Positions 1 to 9,649 of a DNA stretch of 64,000 nucleotides are shown here, piece after piece. The position numbers and the translations under genes were made by a program. The first letter of the stretch is position 1. Every line of letters begins with the position of its first letter. The DNA lies in assembly GCA_963724385.1 (NCBI GenBank), contig CAVRUJ010000002.1:124001-188000 (forward strand), in the 5' to 3' direction. The DNA is from DASXQK01 sp963724385. GTDB taxonomy: Bacteria; Pseudomonadota; Alphaproteobacteria; Dongiales; Dongiaceae. The notes beneath the pieces are model-generated. The model had not been told where the DNA came from and did not search any database. It worked only from the letters and a program-made list of their open reading frames with translations.

Positions 1-880
<880 letters not shown>

Positions 881-1005
881 CTCGGCTTCGTCAATCCTTC
901 AGTGCCTGGCTCGGCCCCCGGACGGCCCCGGCAGGCTTCGCGCCGGCCGGGCCGGCCAGCGCTGTCCTCGTGAATTTGGTGGAAATCCCGGGCGCCAGCA
1001 AGCCC

Positions 1006-1055
1006 AGAGCCCGATTCACGGGTCAACTTGGATGAAGCTGATGCGATCTTGCTCT
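1006..1055 (+). repeat. REP-like 50-bp palindromic repeat, copy A
   Basis: A 50-bp imperfect palindrome beginning AGAGC and ending GCTCT in the recA-alaS gap. It matches, over its full length and at most positions, the reverse complement of the repeat at 14099-14148, and it shares the same ends and the inner ATTCAC block with the repeat at 14162-14211. Three related copies in noncoding DNA mark it as a dispersed REP-type element rather than a one-off hairpin. Confidence 0.75.
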
Positions 1056-1079
1056 ATGGCCTGCATGCGGCCCAAAAGG

Positions 1080-1109
1080 AAAACGCGCGACGGGGGCATC
1101 GCGCGTTTT
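1080..1109 (-). terminator. Rho-independent terminator after recA
   Basis: Perfect 11-bp inverted repeat (AAAACGCGCGA / TCGCGCGTTTT) with an 8-base loop, 66 bases past the recA stop. On the minus strand the stem is followed by TTTTCCTTTT, as expected for an intrinsic terminator. The A-rich other side could let it work in both directions. Confidence 0.75.
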
Positions 1110-1175
1110 CGGCCGAGCCGGCAGCGGAGAGGAGGCCGCCGCCGCTCCGGTTGCAAGTGGCTGCGGAACCCGAGG

Positions 1176-2252
1176 TTATTCCTCCGCCGCGACGGTCTCG
1201 TCGCTCCGCCGGTCCATCATGGCGCCCGCCACCAGGCCAGCGTTCTGGCGGATCGCCTTTTCGATCTCGGCGGCTATCTGCGGGTTCTCCTTCAGGAACT
1301 GCTTGGCGTTCTCCCGGCCCTGGCCGATCCGCTGGCCGCCATAGGAGAACCAGGCGCCCGATTTCTCGACCACGCTGGCGGCCACGCCCAGATCGACCAG
1401 CTCGCCGGTCTTGGAGACGCCCTCGCCGTACATGATGTCGAACTCGACCACGCGGAAGGGTGGCGCGACCTTGTTCTTCACCACCTTCACCCGGGTCTGG
1501 CTGCCGACCACGACGTCGCGGTCCTTGATTGAGCCGATGCGCCGGATGTCGAGGCGCACGGAAGCATAGAACTTCAGGGCATTGCCGCCCGTGGTGGTCT
1601 CGGGGTTGCCGAACATGACCCCGATCTTCATGCGGATTTGGTTGATGAAGATGATCAGGCAGCGCGAGCGGGAGATGGACCCGGTCAGCTTGCGCATGGC
1701 CTGGCTCATGAGGCGGGCATGGAGCCCGACATGGGAATCGCCCATCTCGCCCTCGAGCTCGGCCCGCGGCACCAGGGCGGCCACGCTGTCGATCACCAGC
1801 ACGTCCACCGCGCCCGAGCGCACCAGGGTGTCGGCGATCTCGAGAGCCTGCTCGCCGGCGTCGGGCTGGGAGATCAGCAGGTCCTCGACCTTGACCCCAA
1901 GCTTCCCGGCATAGCTCGGGTCCATGGCATGCTCGGCATCGATGAAGGCGCAGGTGCCGCCCTGCTTCTGGGCTTCGGCGATCACGTGGAGGGCGAGCGT
2001 GGTCTTGCCCGAGCTTTCCGGCCCGTAGATTTCCACAACCCGACCGCGTGGCAGGCCGCCGATCCCGAGCGCGATGTCGAGGCCGAGAGACCCGGTCGAG
2101 ATTGCCTCGATTTCCACGGCGCTTTCGCGCTGGCCGAGGCGCATGATCGAGCCCTTGCCGAAGGCCCGCTCGATCTGGCCCAACGCCGCATCCAAAGCCT
2201 TGGATTTATCCATGCCTTCTCTCTCGACCACTTTCAAAGCCGGCTGCGACAT
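1176..2252 (-). CDS. recA: Recombinase A
   Basis: ATP-dependent strand-exchange protein for homologous recombination, and the coprotease for LexA cleavage. It is 358 residues, typical of RecA. The Walker A site is GPESSGKTT. Other conserved blocks are CAFIDAEHAMDP, VLVIDSVAALVPRAE, the L2 loop FGNPETTTGGNALKFYAS and RVVEFDIMYGEGVS. The start is the ATG giving MSQPALKVVE, which is preceded by GGGAGAAGAGG; a second ATG 13 residues in (MDKSKALDAAL) is possible but leaves a shorter N-terminus than in related alphaproteobacteria. Upstream sequence contains a degenerate LexA-like motif. Monocistronic, since a terminator follows. Confidence 0.98.
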   Translation of the reverse strand: MSQPALKVVEREGMDKSKALDAALGQIERAFGKGSIMRLGQRESAVEIEAISTGSLGLDIALGIGGLPRGRVVEIYGPESSGKTTLALHVIAEAQKQGGTCAFIDAEHAMDPSYAGKLGVKVEDLLISQPDAGEQALEIADTLVRSGAVDVLVIDSVAALVPRAELEGEMGDSHVGLHARLMSQAMRKLTGSISRSRCLIIFINQIRMKIGVMFGNPETTTGGNALKFYASVRLDIRRIGSIKDRDVVVGSQTRVKVVKNKVAPPFRVVEFDIMYGEGVSKTGELVDLGVAASVVEKSGAWFSYGGQRIGQGRENAKQFLKENPQIAAEIEKAIRQNAGLVAGAMMDRRSDETVAAEE

Positions 2253-2324
2253 GCCTCTTCTCCCTTATTCCATAGTCGGATGGTTCAATGCAATGACGGC
2301 AGCGTACCCTGTTTGTTCCAAAAT

Positions 2325-2366
2325 TGTCAACCAAATTTTGGATCAAAGTTAGAACATTTTGGGATC
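2325..2366 (-). promoter_or_regulatory. Putative recA promoter and degenerate LexA operator
   Basis: On the minus strand there is a TTGACA (2330-2325), 73 bases before the recA start codon. Beside it (2341-2366, plus strand) lies GATC-N7-GAAC-N7-GATC, two overlapping near matches to the alphaproteobacterial LexA box GAAC-N7-GAAC, each with one mismatch. No good -10 hexamer is visible at 17 bases. Weak evidence; the position is right for SOS control of recA. Confidence 0.3.
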
Positions 2367-2755
2367 GAGAGGGAAACATCCGGGCGTGTGCCGAAGCGTC
2401 AGCTTCGGAACTCTTCTCTTTCTTCTTACTGTCCTCTCCTGTCCCTCTCCTTTCCTCTACGGGTGGACGAGACGCGGATGTCCGCGTCTCAGGGCACGGG
2501 GCGTCCGCGACCCGTCCCCGTCCCTCGGCGCCGAGTTCCCGCCGGCGCGGCGCGTCCGCGAGACGGGACGGGATGCGGAATGGCCATGGACGCTGGGTGG
2601 GACGCGTCCGATTTCGCGCCGAGACTGGCGCTGCCGATCTCTGCAACGTAAAATTCAGCTCATGAATATGCGCTCAACCCGCGCCTATCCGAATATTTCC
2701 GACATCCTCGCGCGCAAGGCCGAGGGACGGCGAGAACTCGCGTCCCAGTAGAATC
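2367..2755. other. Noncoding stretch upstream of recA
   Basis: No convincing gene in either direction: candidate frames have no recognisable domain and poor start sites. It contains a pyrimidine-rich run (about 2410-2457), a strong palindrome with 10-bp arms at 2469-2490 (GAGACGCGGA / TCCGCGTCTC), and several scattered copies of GCGTCCGCGA-like sequence to about 2610. Probably decayed intergenic DNA next to the insertion scar. Confidence 0.5.
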
Positions 2756-2767
2756 GGGGTCAGAGTG
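2756..2767 (+). repeat. 12-bp direct repeat GGGGTCAGAGTG, left copy
   Basis: GGGGTCAGAGTG here recurs in the same orientation at 4384-4395. The pair brackets the insertion scar and the desaturase gene. It abuts the IS3-type left end starting at 2766. Confidence 0.5.
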
Positions 2768-2900
2768 AGCTAGCTCGGGTTTCCCGGACATTTCTAAACG
2801 GGGTTATTATCCCAGAGGAGGTGTCGGATGGGAACGCGGGAGAGGTTCAGCAAAGAGTTCAAGCTGGAAGCGGTTCGGCTGTTGGCGCTGGGACAGAAGC
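2766..2900 (+). mobile_element. IS3-family 5' end (left terminal repeat plus start of orfA)
   Basis: The stretch starting TGAGCTAGCTCGGGTTTCCC resembles the left terminal repeat of IS3-group elements (TGA...CGGGTTTCCCGGA). It is followed after a GAGGAGG ribosome site by the first codons of an IS3 OrfA. The similarity stops at about 2900, where IS1380 sequence begins. No right end, orfB or target duplication is visible, so this is a remnant. Confidence 0.65.
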
Positions 2901-2926
2901 CTGCGGCTCCACGCCCTGGCCTATAA
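2828..2926 (+). pseudogene. Truncated IS3-family transposase OrfA
   Basis: Begins MGTRERFSKEFKLEAVRLL and continues ALGQKPA, the typical helix-turn-helix N-terminus of IS3-family OrfA (RRxFSxEFKxEAVxLL). About 25 residues match; the frame then crosses into unrelated IS1380 DNA and stops at 2926. A full OrfA is about 90-100 residues, so the gene is broken and cannot support transposition. Confidence 0.75.
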
Positions 2927-3149
2927 CCTCGGCAACTTCCTGTGCACACTGGCGACGCCCGCGCCGATCAAGGACTGGTCGCTGACCAGCCTCAAGGAGA
3001 AGCTGATCAAGATCGGTGCGAAGGTCGTCAGCCACTGGCGCTATTTCGCCTTCCAGATGGCCGAGGTCGCCGTGCCGAGGAAGCTGTTCGCCGAGATTTT
3101 GCAATTGTTCGCCGAACTGCGGCGGCCGCCTGATCCAGCGCCGGCGTGA
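2901..3149 (+). pseudogene. C-terminal remnant of an IS1380-family transposase
   Basis: The frame from 2901 reads LRLHALAYNLGNFLCTLATP, then IKDWSLTSLKEKLIKIGAKV, then FQMAEVAVPRKLFAEIL, ending at TGA 3147-3149. This is the conserved C-terminus of IS1380-type DDE transposases (LHALAYNLGNFLRTLA ... DWSLTSLKEKLIKIGAKVV). There is no start codon and the N-terminal three quarters, including the catalytic residues, are gone. It is joined directly to the IS3 OrfA fragment. DNA after the stop (3150-3203) may hold the element's right end, but I cannot identify it. Confidence 0.85.
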
Positions 3150-3203
3150 CGCCCATCCGGTCATCATGGGTGCCGGCGAGAACCAGGGGACAGGTGCGTC
3201 GCG

Positions 3204-4334
<1,131 letters not shown>

Positions 4335-4383
4335 GAGACCGCATCGGCCAAGTCGCCTTGCTGAAAGATTGCTAAGAAGAACT

Positions 4384-4395
4384 GGGGTCAGAGTG
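4384..4395 (+). repeat. 12-bp direct repeat GGGGTCAGAGTG, right copy
   Basis: Same orientation and sequence as 2756-2767. Both copies follow an AGAA-type run (AGTAGAATC and AAGAACT). The rest of the 4335-4601 gap shows no gene or clear structure. Confidence 0.5.
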
Positions 4396-4601
4396 GACTT
4401 TTCGACTTTGAAGGAAGAGCCATAGCCGACGCGAAGGGGCTTGCTTTCGAACCGATGCTCGTTCGGCCCGCCGTTATCTCGGGGCAGGGAAACGTGAATG
4501 CCTGCAGCTTCCTTGCAGAAGCATGCCCTCCGCCAGGTCTGGCTCGCCCGTGCAGCAATGGCTAAGTTGCCTCAGAGCTCGTTCGACACAAGGACCTCGT
4601 C

Positions 4602-4940
4602 ATGCCCCATGCCTTCGCGAAGACTCCCGAGCCGCCTTATTACGCCGTGATCTTCGCCTCGCAGCGGACCGAGGGCGACAACGGCTATGGCGCGATGGCC
4701 GACGCGATGTTCGATCTGGCGTTTCGCCAGCCGGGCTGCCTGGGCGCGGACAGCACGCGCGGCGCGGACGGCTTCGGCATGACCGTGGCCTATTTCATCG
4801 ACGAGGCCTCGATCGCCGCCTGGAAGCGGAACGCCCGGCATCTGGCGGCCCAGAAGCTCGGCAAGGAACGCTGGTATGAGCACTATGAGCTGAGGGTCGC
4901 CAGGGTGGAGCGCGCCTATTCCGGGCCCGAGGGGCGGTAA
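4602..4940 (+). CDS. Antibiotic biosynthesis monooxygenase (ABM)-domain protein
   Basis: A 112-residue single-domain protein of the dimeric alpha/beta-barrel ABM superfamily. The features are the opening strand YYAVIFASQRTEGDNGYG, the middle PGCLGADSTRGADG, and the end IAAWKRNARHLAAQKLGKE followed by WYEHYELRVARVERAY, which is the usual W...Y tail. Members are cofactor-free oxygenases or small heme- or substrate-binding enzymes; the substrate cannot be told from sequence. It stands alone, convergent with the histidine kinase gene 21 bases away. Start ATG 4602. Confidence 0.85.
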   Translation: MPHAFAKTPEPPYYAVIFASQRTEGDNGYGAMADAMFDLAFRQPGCLGADSTRGADGFGMTVAYFIDEASIAAWKRNARHLAAQKLGKERWYEHYELRVARVERAYSGPEGR

Positions 4941-4961
4941 AACGCGCGCTGGCGTCGGACG

Positions 4962-6653
4962 CTACCGCGCCTCCTCCAGCATGTCCTTCACCTTGCCGGC
5001 GAGCTGCTTCAGGCTGAAGGGCTTGGCAAGGAACTGAAGGGCGCCGCTTTCCTTCGCCTGCTGGCGGAAGCCCATTTCGGCATAGCCGGAAATGAACAGC
5101 ACCCTGATGTCGGGCCGTTCGGCCTTGACCTTGTCCACCAGGGCCGGGCCATCCATTTCGGGCATCACCACATCGGTGATCAGCAGGTCGATGGTCTCGC
5201 CGTCCTGGGCGAGGATGTCGAGGGCGGCCTCCCCGCTCCTGGCTTCGATGACCTTGTAGCCCTTGTTCCGCAAGGCCCGCGCCCCGAACAAGCGCACTGC
5301 GTCCTCATCCTCGACCAGCAGGATGGTGCCCGCACCCGTGAGATCCCGCGCCGCCTCCTCCTCGCCCTCGCGCCGCGCGGCCGCAGCCGCTCCCGCGGCG
5401 TAGCGCGGCAGGTAGATCATGAAGGTGGTGCCGTGGCCGGGCTTGGTATCGAGCACGATGTAGCCGCCGCTCTGGCGGACGATGCCGTAGACGGTGGAAA
5501 GCCCGAGCCCGGTGCCCTGGCCGATCGGCTTGGTCGAGAAGAACGGTTCGAAAATCCGGTCGACGATCTCGGGCGGAATGCCGGTGCCGGTGTCGACCAC
5601 GTCGATGCGCACGTAGTCGCCGGGCGGCACGGTCTCCCCGGCGCTGGGGATCGCCTCGGCCAGGGTCACGTTCTGGGTGCGGATGGTGAGGGTGCCGCCC
5701 TCGGGCATGGCGTCCCGGGCATTGACGGCGAGGTTGATCACCACCTGCTCGAGCTGGCCCTGGTCCACCAGCACCGGATGGAGGTCGCGTCCGTGATCGA
5801 GCTTGAGGGCGATATTGGCGCCGATCAGCCTGCGCAGCAGATGGGCGAGCTCGCCCAGCACCTCGGCCAGCGAGATCACATGGGGCTGCAAGGTCTGCTG
5901 GCGCGAATAGGCGAGGAGCTGGCGGACCAGGCTCGCCGCCCGATTGGCGTTCTGGCGGATCTGCATCACGTCGGCGAAGGACTGGTCGCCCGGCCGGTGG
6001 CGCAGCAGCAGCAGGTCGCAGAAGCCGATCATGGCGGTCAGCAGATTGTTGAAATCATGGGCGATGCCGCCGGCGAGCTGGCCGACCGCCTGAAGACGCA
6101 AGGTCTGGGCGAGCTGGGCCTCCAGCCGGTCCGCACCTTCGTGAGCCTTGGCGGCGGGCTTGGCGGCAGCCCCGTCGGCCGGCTTCTCCAGCGCCTCGAC
6201 CAGGGGGCGCAGCGCCGAATCGGTCCGGCGCTCAGCACCTGTCTCGCGGCAGAGCCAGAGCGCCAGGCCGGGCCGGCCGGCGAGCGGCTGCACGGTGACC
6301 TCGCGCCAGCTCGTTTCCCCCAGGGCCGTGGCGACGGCGAGATCGAGCTTGCCGGCATCGCCCGAGGCGGCCAGGCGATCCAGCTCCCGGGCGGCCGGCT
6401 CCCCCACCACCTGCTGGCGCAGCAGGGCCGGCAGCGGCTTGTCGCCGGCCTCGAAGCTCTGGCGGCATTTGGCGTTGGCGTAGACGACCCGGCCTCCGCC
6501 GGCGAGGAGCTGCGCCGGATAAGGCAGGGCATCCAGGGCAAGCTCGTAGTCCTTTGAACGGCCGCGCTCGCGCTGGCGCCCGAGGAGAAAGCCCGCGGCC
6601 GCGCCCAGCGCCGCCGCGACCGCGAGCCACAAGGCCAGTACGTTCATGATCAT
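4962..6653 (-). CDS. cckA: Hybrid sensor histidine kinase CckA
   Basis: Top of the CckA-ChpT-CtrA relay, at the inner membrane. One N-terminal membrane helix (about residues 4-24), a divergent PAS region (about 35-140), then the kinase core with H199 in GGIAHDFNNLL, the N box NLAVNARDAMP, G boxes DTGTGIP and GTGLGLST, and a C-terminal receiver (about 443-560) with D494 in LLITDVVMPEMDGP. The tail FISGYAEMGFRQ...FLAKPFSLKQLAGKV is diagnostic of CckA. At 563 residues it is shorter than Caulobacter CckA because it has less sensory sequence and a single membrane helix. Two ATGs lie close together; the second (6647) has GAGGG at ideal spacing. The gene for its partner ChpT lies 2 kb away. Confidence 0.9.
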   Translation of the reverse strand: MIMNVLALWLAVAAALGAAAGFLLGRQRERGRSKDYELALDALPYPAQLLAGGGRVVYANAKCRQSFEAGDKPLPALLRQQVVGEPAARELDRLAASGDAGKLDLAVATALGETSWREVTVQPLAGRPGLALWLCRETGAERRTDSALRPLVEALEKPADGAAAKPAAKAHEGADRLEAQLAQTLRLQAVGQLAGGIAHDFNNLLTAMIGFCDLLLLRHRPGDQSFADVMQIRQNANRAASLVRQLLAYSRQQTLQPHVISLAEVLGELAHLLRRLIGANIALKLDHGRDLHPVLVDQGQLEQVVINLAVNARDAMPEGGTLTIRTQNVTLAEAIPSAGETVPPGDYVRIDVVDTGTGIPPEIVDRIFEPFFSTKPIGQGTGLGLSTVYGIVRQSGGYIVLDTKPGHGTTFMIYLPRYAAGAAAAARREGEEEAARDLTGAGTILLVEDEDAVRLFGARALRNKGYKVIEARSGEAALDILAQDGETIDLLITDVVMPEMDGPALVDKVKAERPDIRVLFISGYAEMGFRQQAKESGALQFLAKPFSLKQLAGKVKDMLEEAR

Positions 6654-6826
6654 CCCTCAGCACCCCTCCCCAAGGGTCACTATAGCAGCGCAAGGAACTT
6701 CGCCAACGAGCGGTCCGGACGGATCCCGCCATGCCGCCTCACCTTGTTAGCGCCAAGGCGAGACGGTAGAGTGTTCGTGAGGAGCAGGCCGCAGCCGGGG
6801 AAGACAGGGCTGAGGGGGATAAGGCG

Positions 6827-7084
6827 ATGCTGTTCCTGACGCGCAAGGTCGGCGAGTCAGTCGTGATCAACGACAACATCGAGCTGACGGTGGTCGAGGT
6901 TCGCGGCAAGTCCATCAAGCTCGGTTTCACCTTTCCGCCCGAAGCCAAGGTGCTGCGGCGCGAGCTGCATGAACGGATTCTGCATGAACGGGGCCTGCAG
7001 GAGCGTAGCGCGACCGAGCCGGTGAACGGCGCCGGTGGCGTGGCAAACTCAACCGACCCCATTCTCGAAGAACCCACGGGCTGA
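6827..7084 (+). CDS. csrA: Carbon storage regulator CsrA
   Basis: Small RNA-binding dimer that represses or stabilises target mRNAs by binding GGA motifs at ribosome sites. Residues 1-45 (MLFLTRKVGESVVIND, then VVEVRGKSIKLGF) match CsrA. The C-terminus is extended to 85 residues, against about 61 in E. coli, by a helix-rich LRRELHERILHERGL segment and a low-complexity tail. The ATG is preceded by GGGGGATAAGG. It is divergent from cckA; the 173-base gap between them should hold both promoters. In many alphaproteobacteria csrA lies near motility genes, but none is seen here. Confidence 0.92.
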   Translation: MLFLTRKVGESVVINDNIELTVVEVRGKSIKLGFTFPPEAKVLRRELHERILHERGLQERSATEPVNGAGGVANSTDPILEEPTG

Positions 7085-7135
7085 TCCGCGAGCGTCCCTC
7101 GCGCCTAGTGGTCGCCCAAGGTAGCCTTCGCCCTC

Positions 7136-7239
7136 AGAGCATTTGCCGCCGAAGTGGGCACCGGTTCGGCGCAGAAAATGCGACCAGACTGAGGGATCTA
7201 GACCAGGTTTCGATTCAATCGGATCGAAACATGGTCTAG
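7136..7239. repeat. RIME-like double palindrome between csrA and dksA
   Basis: Two consecutive imperfect palindromes. The first, 7139-7181, pairs GCATTTGCCGCCGAA with TTCGGCGCAGAAAATGC. The second, 7198-7239, pairs CTAGACCAGGTTTCGAT with ATCGAAACATGGTCTAG. The layout and sequence style (GAAGTGG-CACCGGTTCGGCG...AAAATGCGACC) resemble intergenic mosaic elements of rhizobia and relatives. The right arm contains the dksA stop codon. It could also terminate both convergent genes. Confidence 0.6.
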
Positions 7240-7652
7240 GCCTCGCGGTGGGTGCGCTCCATGCGCTCGTGACGTTCCTGGGCTTCGATGGAAAGCGTGG
7301 CGATCGGCCGCGCCTCCAGGCGGCGAAGCGCAATGGGCTCCGCGGTCTCCTCGCAGTAGCCGTAGGTGCCGTCCTCGATCCGCTTCAGCGCCTCGTCGAT
7401 CTTGGCGATCAGCTTGCGCTCGCGATCGCGCGTGCGGAGCTCCAGCGCCCGATCGGTCTCGAGCGACGCCCGGTCGGCGATGTCCGGCTCCGACAGGCTC
7501 TCTTCCTGGAGATGGACCAGGGTCTCGTTGGATTCCTCCAGCAGCTCGATCCGCCAGCGCAGCAGCTTCTGGCGGAAGTACTCGACCTGCATGGGGTTCA
7601 TGAACGGCTCTTTTTCGGTGGGACGGTAATCGGGAGGGAGCAGAGGCTTCAT
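7236..7652 (-). CDS. dksA: RNA polymerase-binding transcription factor DksA
   Basis: Binds the RNA polymerase secondary channel and acts with ppGpp on rRNA and amino-acid promoters. It is 138 residues: a coiled coil (about 25-95; QVEYFRQKLLRWRIELLEES ... RERKLIAKIDEALKRIEDG) followed by the finger region GYCEETAEPIALRRLEARP and the C-terminal helix SIEAQERHERME. Only one of the four classical zinc cysteines remains, as is usual in alphaproteobacteria. ATG 7652; an internal ATG (MNPMQVEY) would give the core family length. The stop codon lies inside a palindromic repeat. Convergent with csrA. Confidence 0.93.
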   Translation of the reverse strand: MKPLLPPDYRPTEKEPFMNPMQVEYFRQKLLRWRIELLEESNETLVHLQEESLSEPDIADRASLETDRALELRTRDRERKLIAKIDEALKRIEDGTYGYCEETAEPIALRRLEARPIATLSIEAQERHERMERTHREA

Positions 7653-7665
7653 TGCACTCTCAATT

Positions 7666-7716
7666 CACCAGACCGCAGGGGTCACCAGACCGCAGGGGTC
7701 GCCAAACCGCGTGGGC
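7666..7716. repeat. 17-bp tandem repeat upstream of dksA
   Basis: Two perfect 17-bp units (CACCAGACCGCAGGGGT at 7666-7682 and 7683-7699) and a third degenerate unit (CGCCAAACCGCGTGGGC). It begins 14 bases before the dksA start codon, so it lies in the dksA leader or promoter. The rest of the gap up to ctrA has no gene. Confidence 0.7.
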
Positions 7717-7923
7717 ACCAAATCGAGGCGGCCGGAGTATATGAATTTTCCGGCGCCGGGCAAGCCGTTCGCGATCCGGGCTGTGCGGCTCATCTGATTG
7801 AAAAATATGAGAAAACTTGCGGAGGGGTGGATTGACCGGGAGCGCGACTCGCCGGAAAGGCCCGAGTTGGGGCTCCCTGGAGCCGCAGGAAAGGGGCCAG
7901 TTTTCCGTGGCAGGCTTGGGGCT

Positions 7924-7994
7924 TTAACGAATTGCTGGCCGGGGGCGGTAATATTTGTTAATTTCGATTCGGGAGCTGGTTGGAAGGGCAGTCA
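7924..7994 (+). promoter_or_regulatory. ctrA upstream region with GANTC site and TTAA half-sites
   Basis: Contains GATTC at 7966-7970, a CcrM methylation site (GANTC), 25 bases before the ctrA ATG, plus TTAA half-sites at 7924-7927 and 7958-7961. Full CtrA boxes (TTAA-N7-TTAA) are not seen. In Caulobacter a GANTC in the ctrA promoter links expression to replication; whether that holds here is inference. The preceding stretch 7717-7923 shows no gene. Confidence 0.4.
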
Positions 7995-8685
<691 letters not shown>

Positions 8686-8702
<17 letters not shown>

Positions 8703-9309
8703 CCGCCGTCTCCAACCGGAGCGTTCCGGGACCGTCCTCGACAATGTGAAGCCGCCAGCCAAGGGTCCTGGCCAGGCGCTGTGCGTAGTGGCCGACGACC
8801 GTGCGCGGCGACAAGGCATCCAGCGCCGCTTCCCCCTCCACCGCCGCCTTCACCTCGGGCAGCAGGCGAATCTGCGTGCCCTCGCAGAGAACGGCGACGC
8901 CCGCTTCCGTCCGCTCGACCGTGAGCCGACCGCCTCGGGGCAGGCATTCGCTGCCGAGCAGCAGGAGGTTCAAGAGCAGGCGCGGCGCGCCGGGCGGAAG
9001 CTCCATGGCCGCCGGCCAATGAATCTCGACCGTGCCGTTCTGGAGACACTCCATCGCCAGCCCGCGCGCCTCTCCCGGACCGAAATGCTCCTCGCCGCCA
9101 GCGGCGCCGAAGGCGAAGCGAAAAAGCTGCAGCCGTCCCGTGGCCCGCCGCGCGCTTCGCTGGGCCAGAGCCATGGCCTCGCCGGCCATTTCGCCATTCT
9201 CGGCCATCAGCTCCAGGCCGTTGTCGACGGCGCCGAGCGGGCCGACGAGATCATGGCAAAGCCTGGAGGCGAGCAGGCTCGCGAGCCTCAAATCGCGCGC
9301 GTCGTCCAT
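8686..9309 (-). CDS. chpT: Histidine phosphotransferase ChpT
   Basis: Relays phosphate from the CckA receiver to CtrA (and CpdR in Caulobacter). It is 207 residues from ATG 9309, with GGTGG just upstream. The dimerisation helix carries the phosphorylated H19 in LASRLCHDLVGPLGAV, followed by NGLELM and a degenerate ATPase-like domain (LLLNLLLLGSECLPRGG ... HYAQRLARTLGWRL) that does not bind ATP in known ChpT proteins. A longer form from TTG 9336 is possible. It overlaps the end of ctrA in a tail-to-tail arrangement. Confidence 0.9.
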
Positions 9310-9436
9310 TGCGCCACCCTGGGCTGAGGGATGCAAATATGCATGGGATTGGGTCGTTTTCTCGCTTGTCGGTCGGGTGCCAGTCTATACGATGTCGCGT
9401 CCATCGTGGCTATGTTAACAAACGAGCATTGCGTGC

Positions 9437-9649
9437 ATGAACATTCGCCTAACGCCCGGCGCCTTCGTGCGCCATCCCGACCTTCCTGATTGGGGTCTGG
9501 GTCAGGTGCAGTCGGTGATCGGCGATCGCGTCACGGTCAACTTCGAGAACGCGGGCAAGCAGCTGATCAACGCCGCCGCGATCCCCCTGGTCGAGGTCGA
9601 CCCGCAGGATGAGAAGCTCCACCATGGCCATGGGCCGCATCATGGCTGA
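9437..9649 (+). CDS. DUF3553 family protein
   Basis: A 70-residue protein with the DUF3553 pattern PGAFVRHPDLPDWGLGQVQS followed by VTVNFENAGKQLI. The fold is expected to be a small SH3-like beta barrel, similar to CarD/UvrD-type modules, which suggests protein binding. The tail is histidine-rich (KLHHGHGPHHG). It overlaps the start of the formate dehydrogenase beta gene by 8 bases, so the two are probably cotranscribed. No function is established. Confidence 0.85.
   Translation: MNIRLTPGAFVRHPDLPDWGLGQVQSVIGDRVTVNFENAGKQLINAAAIPLVEVDPQDEKLHHGHGPHHG

Noticed and set aside
2206..2651. Open frames between recA and the transposon scar on both strands
   Set aside because: Low-complexity Arg/Ser/Pro sequence, poor starts, no motif; treated as noncoding.
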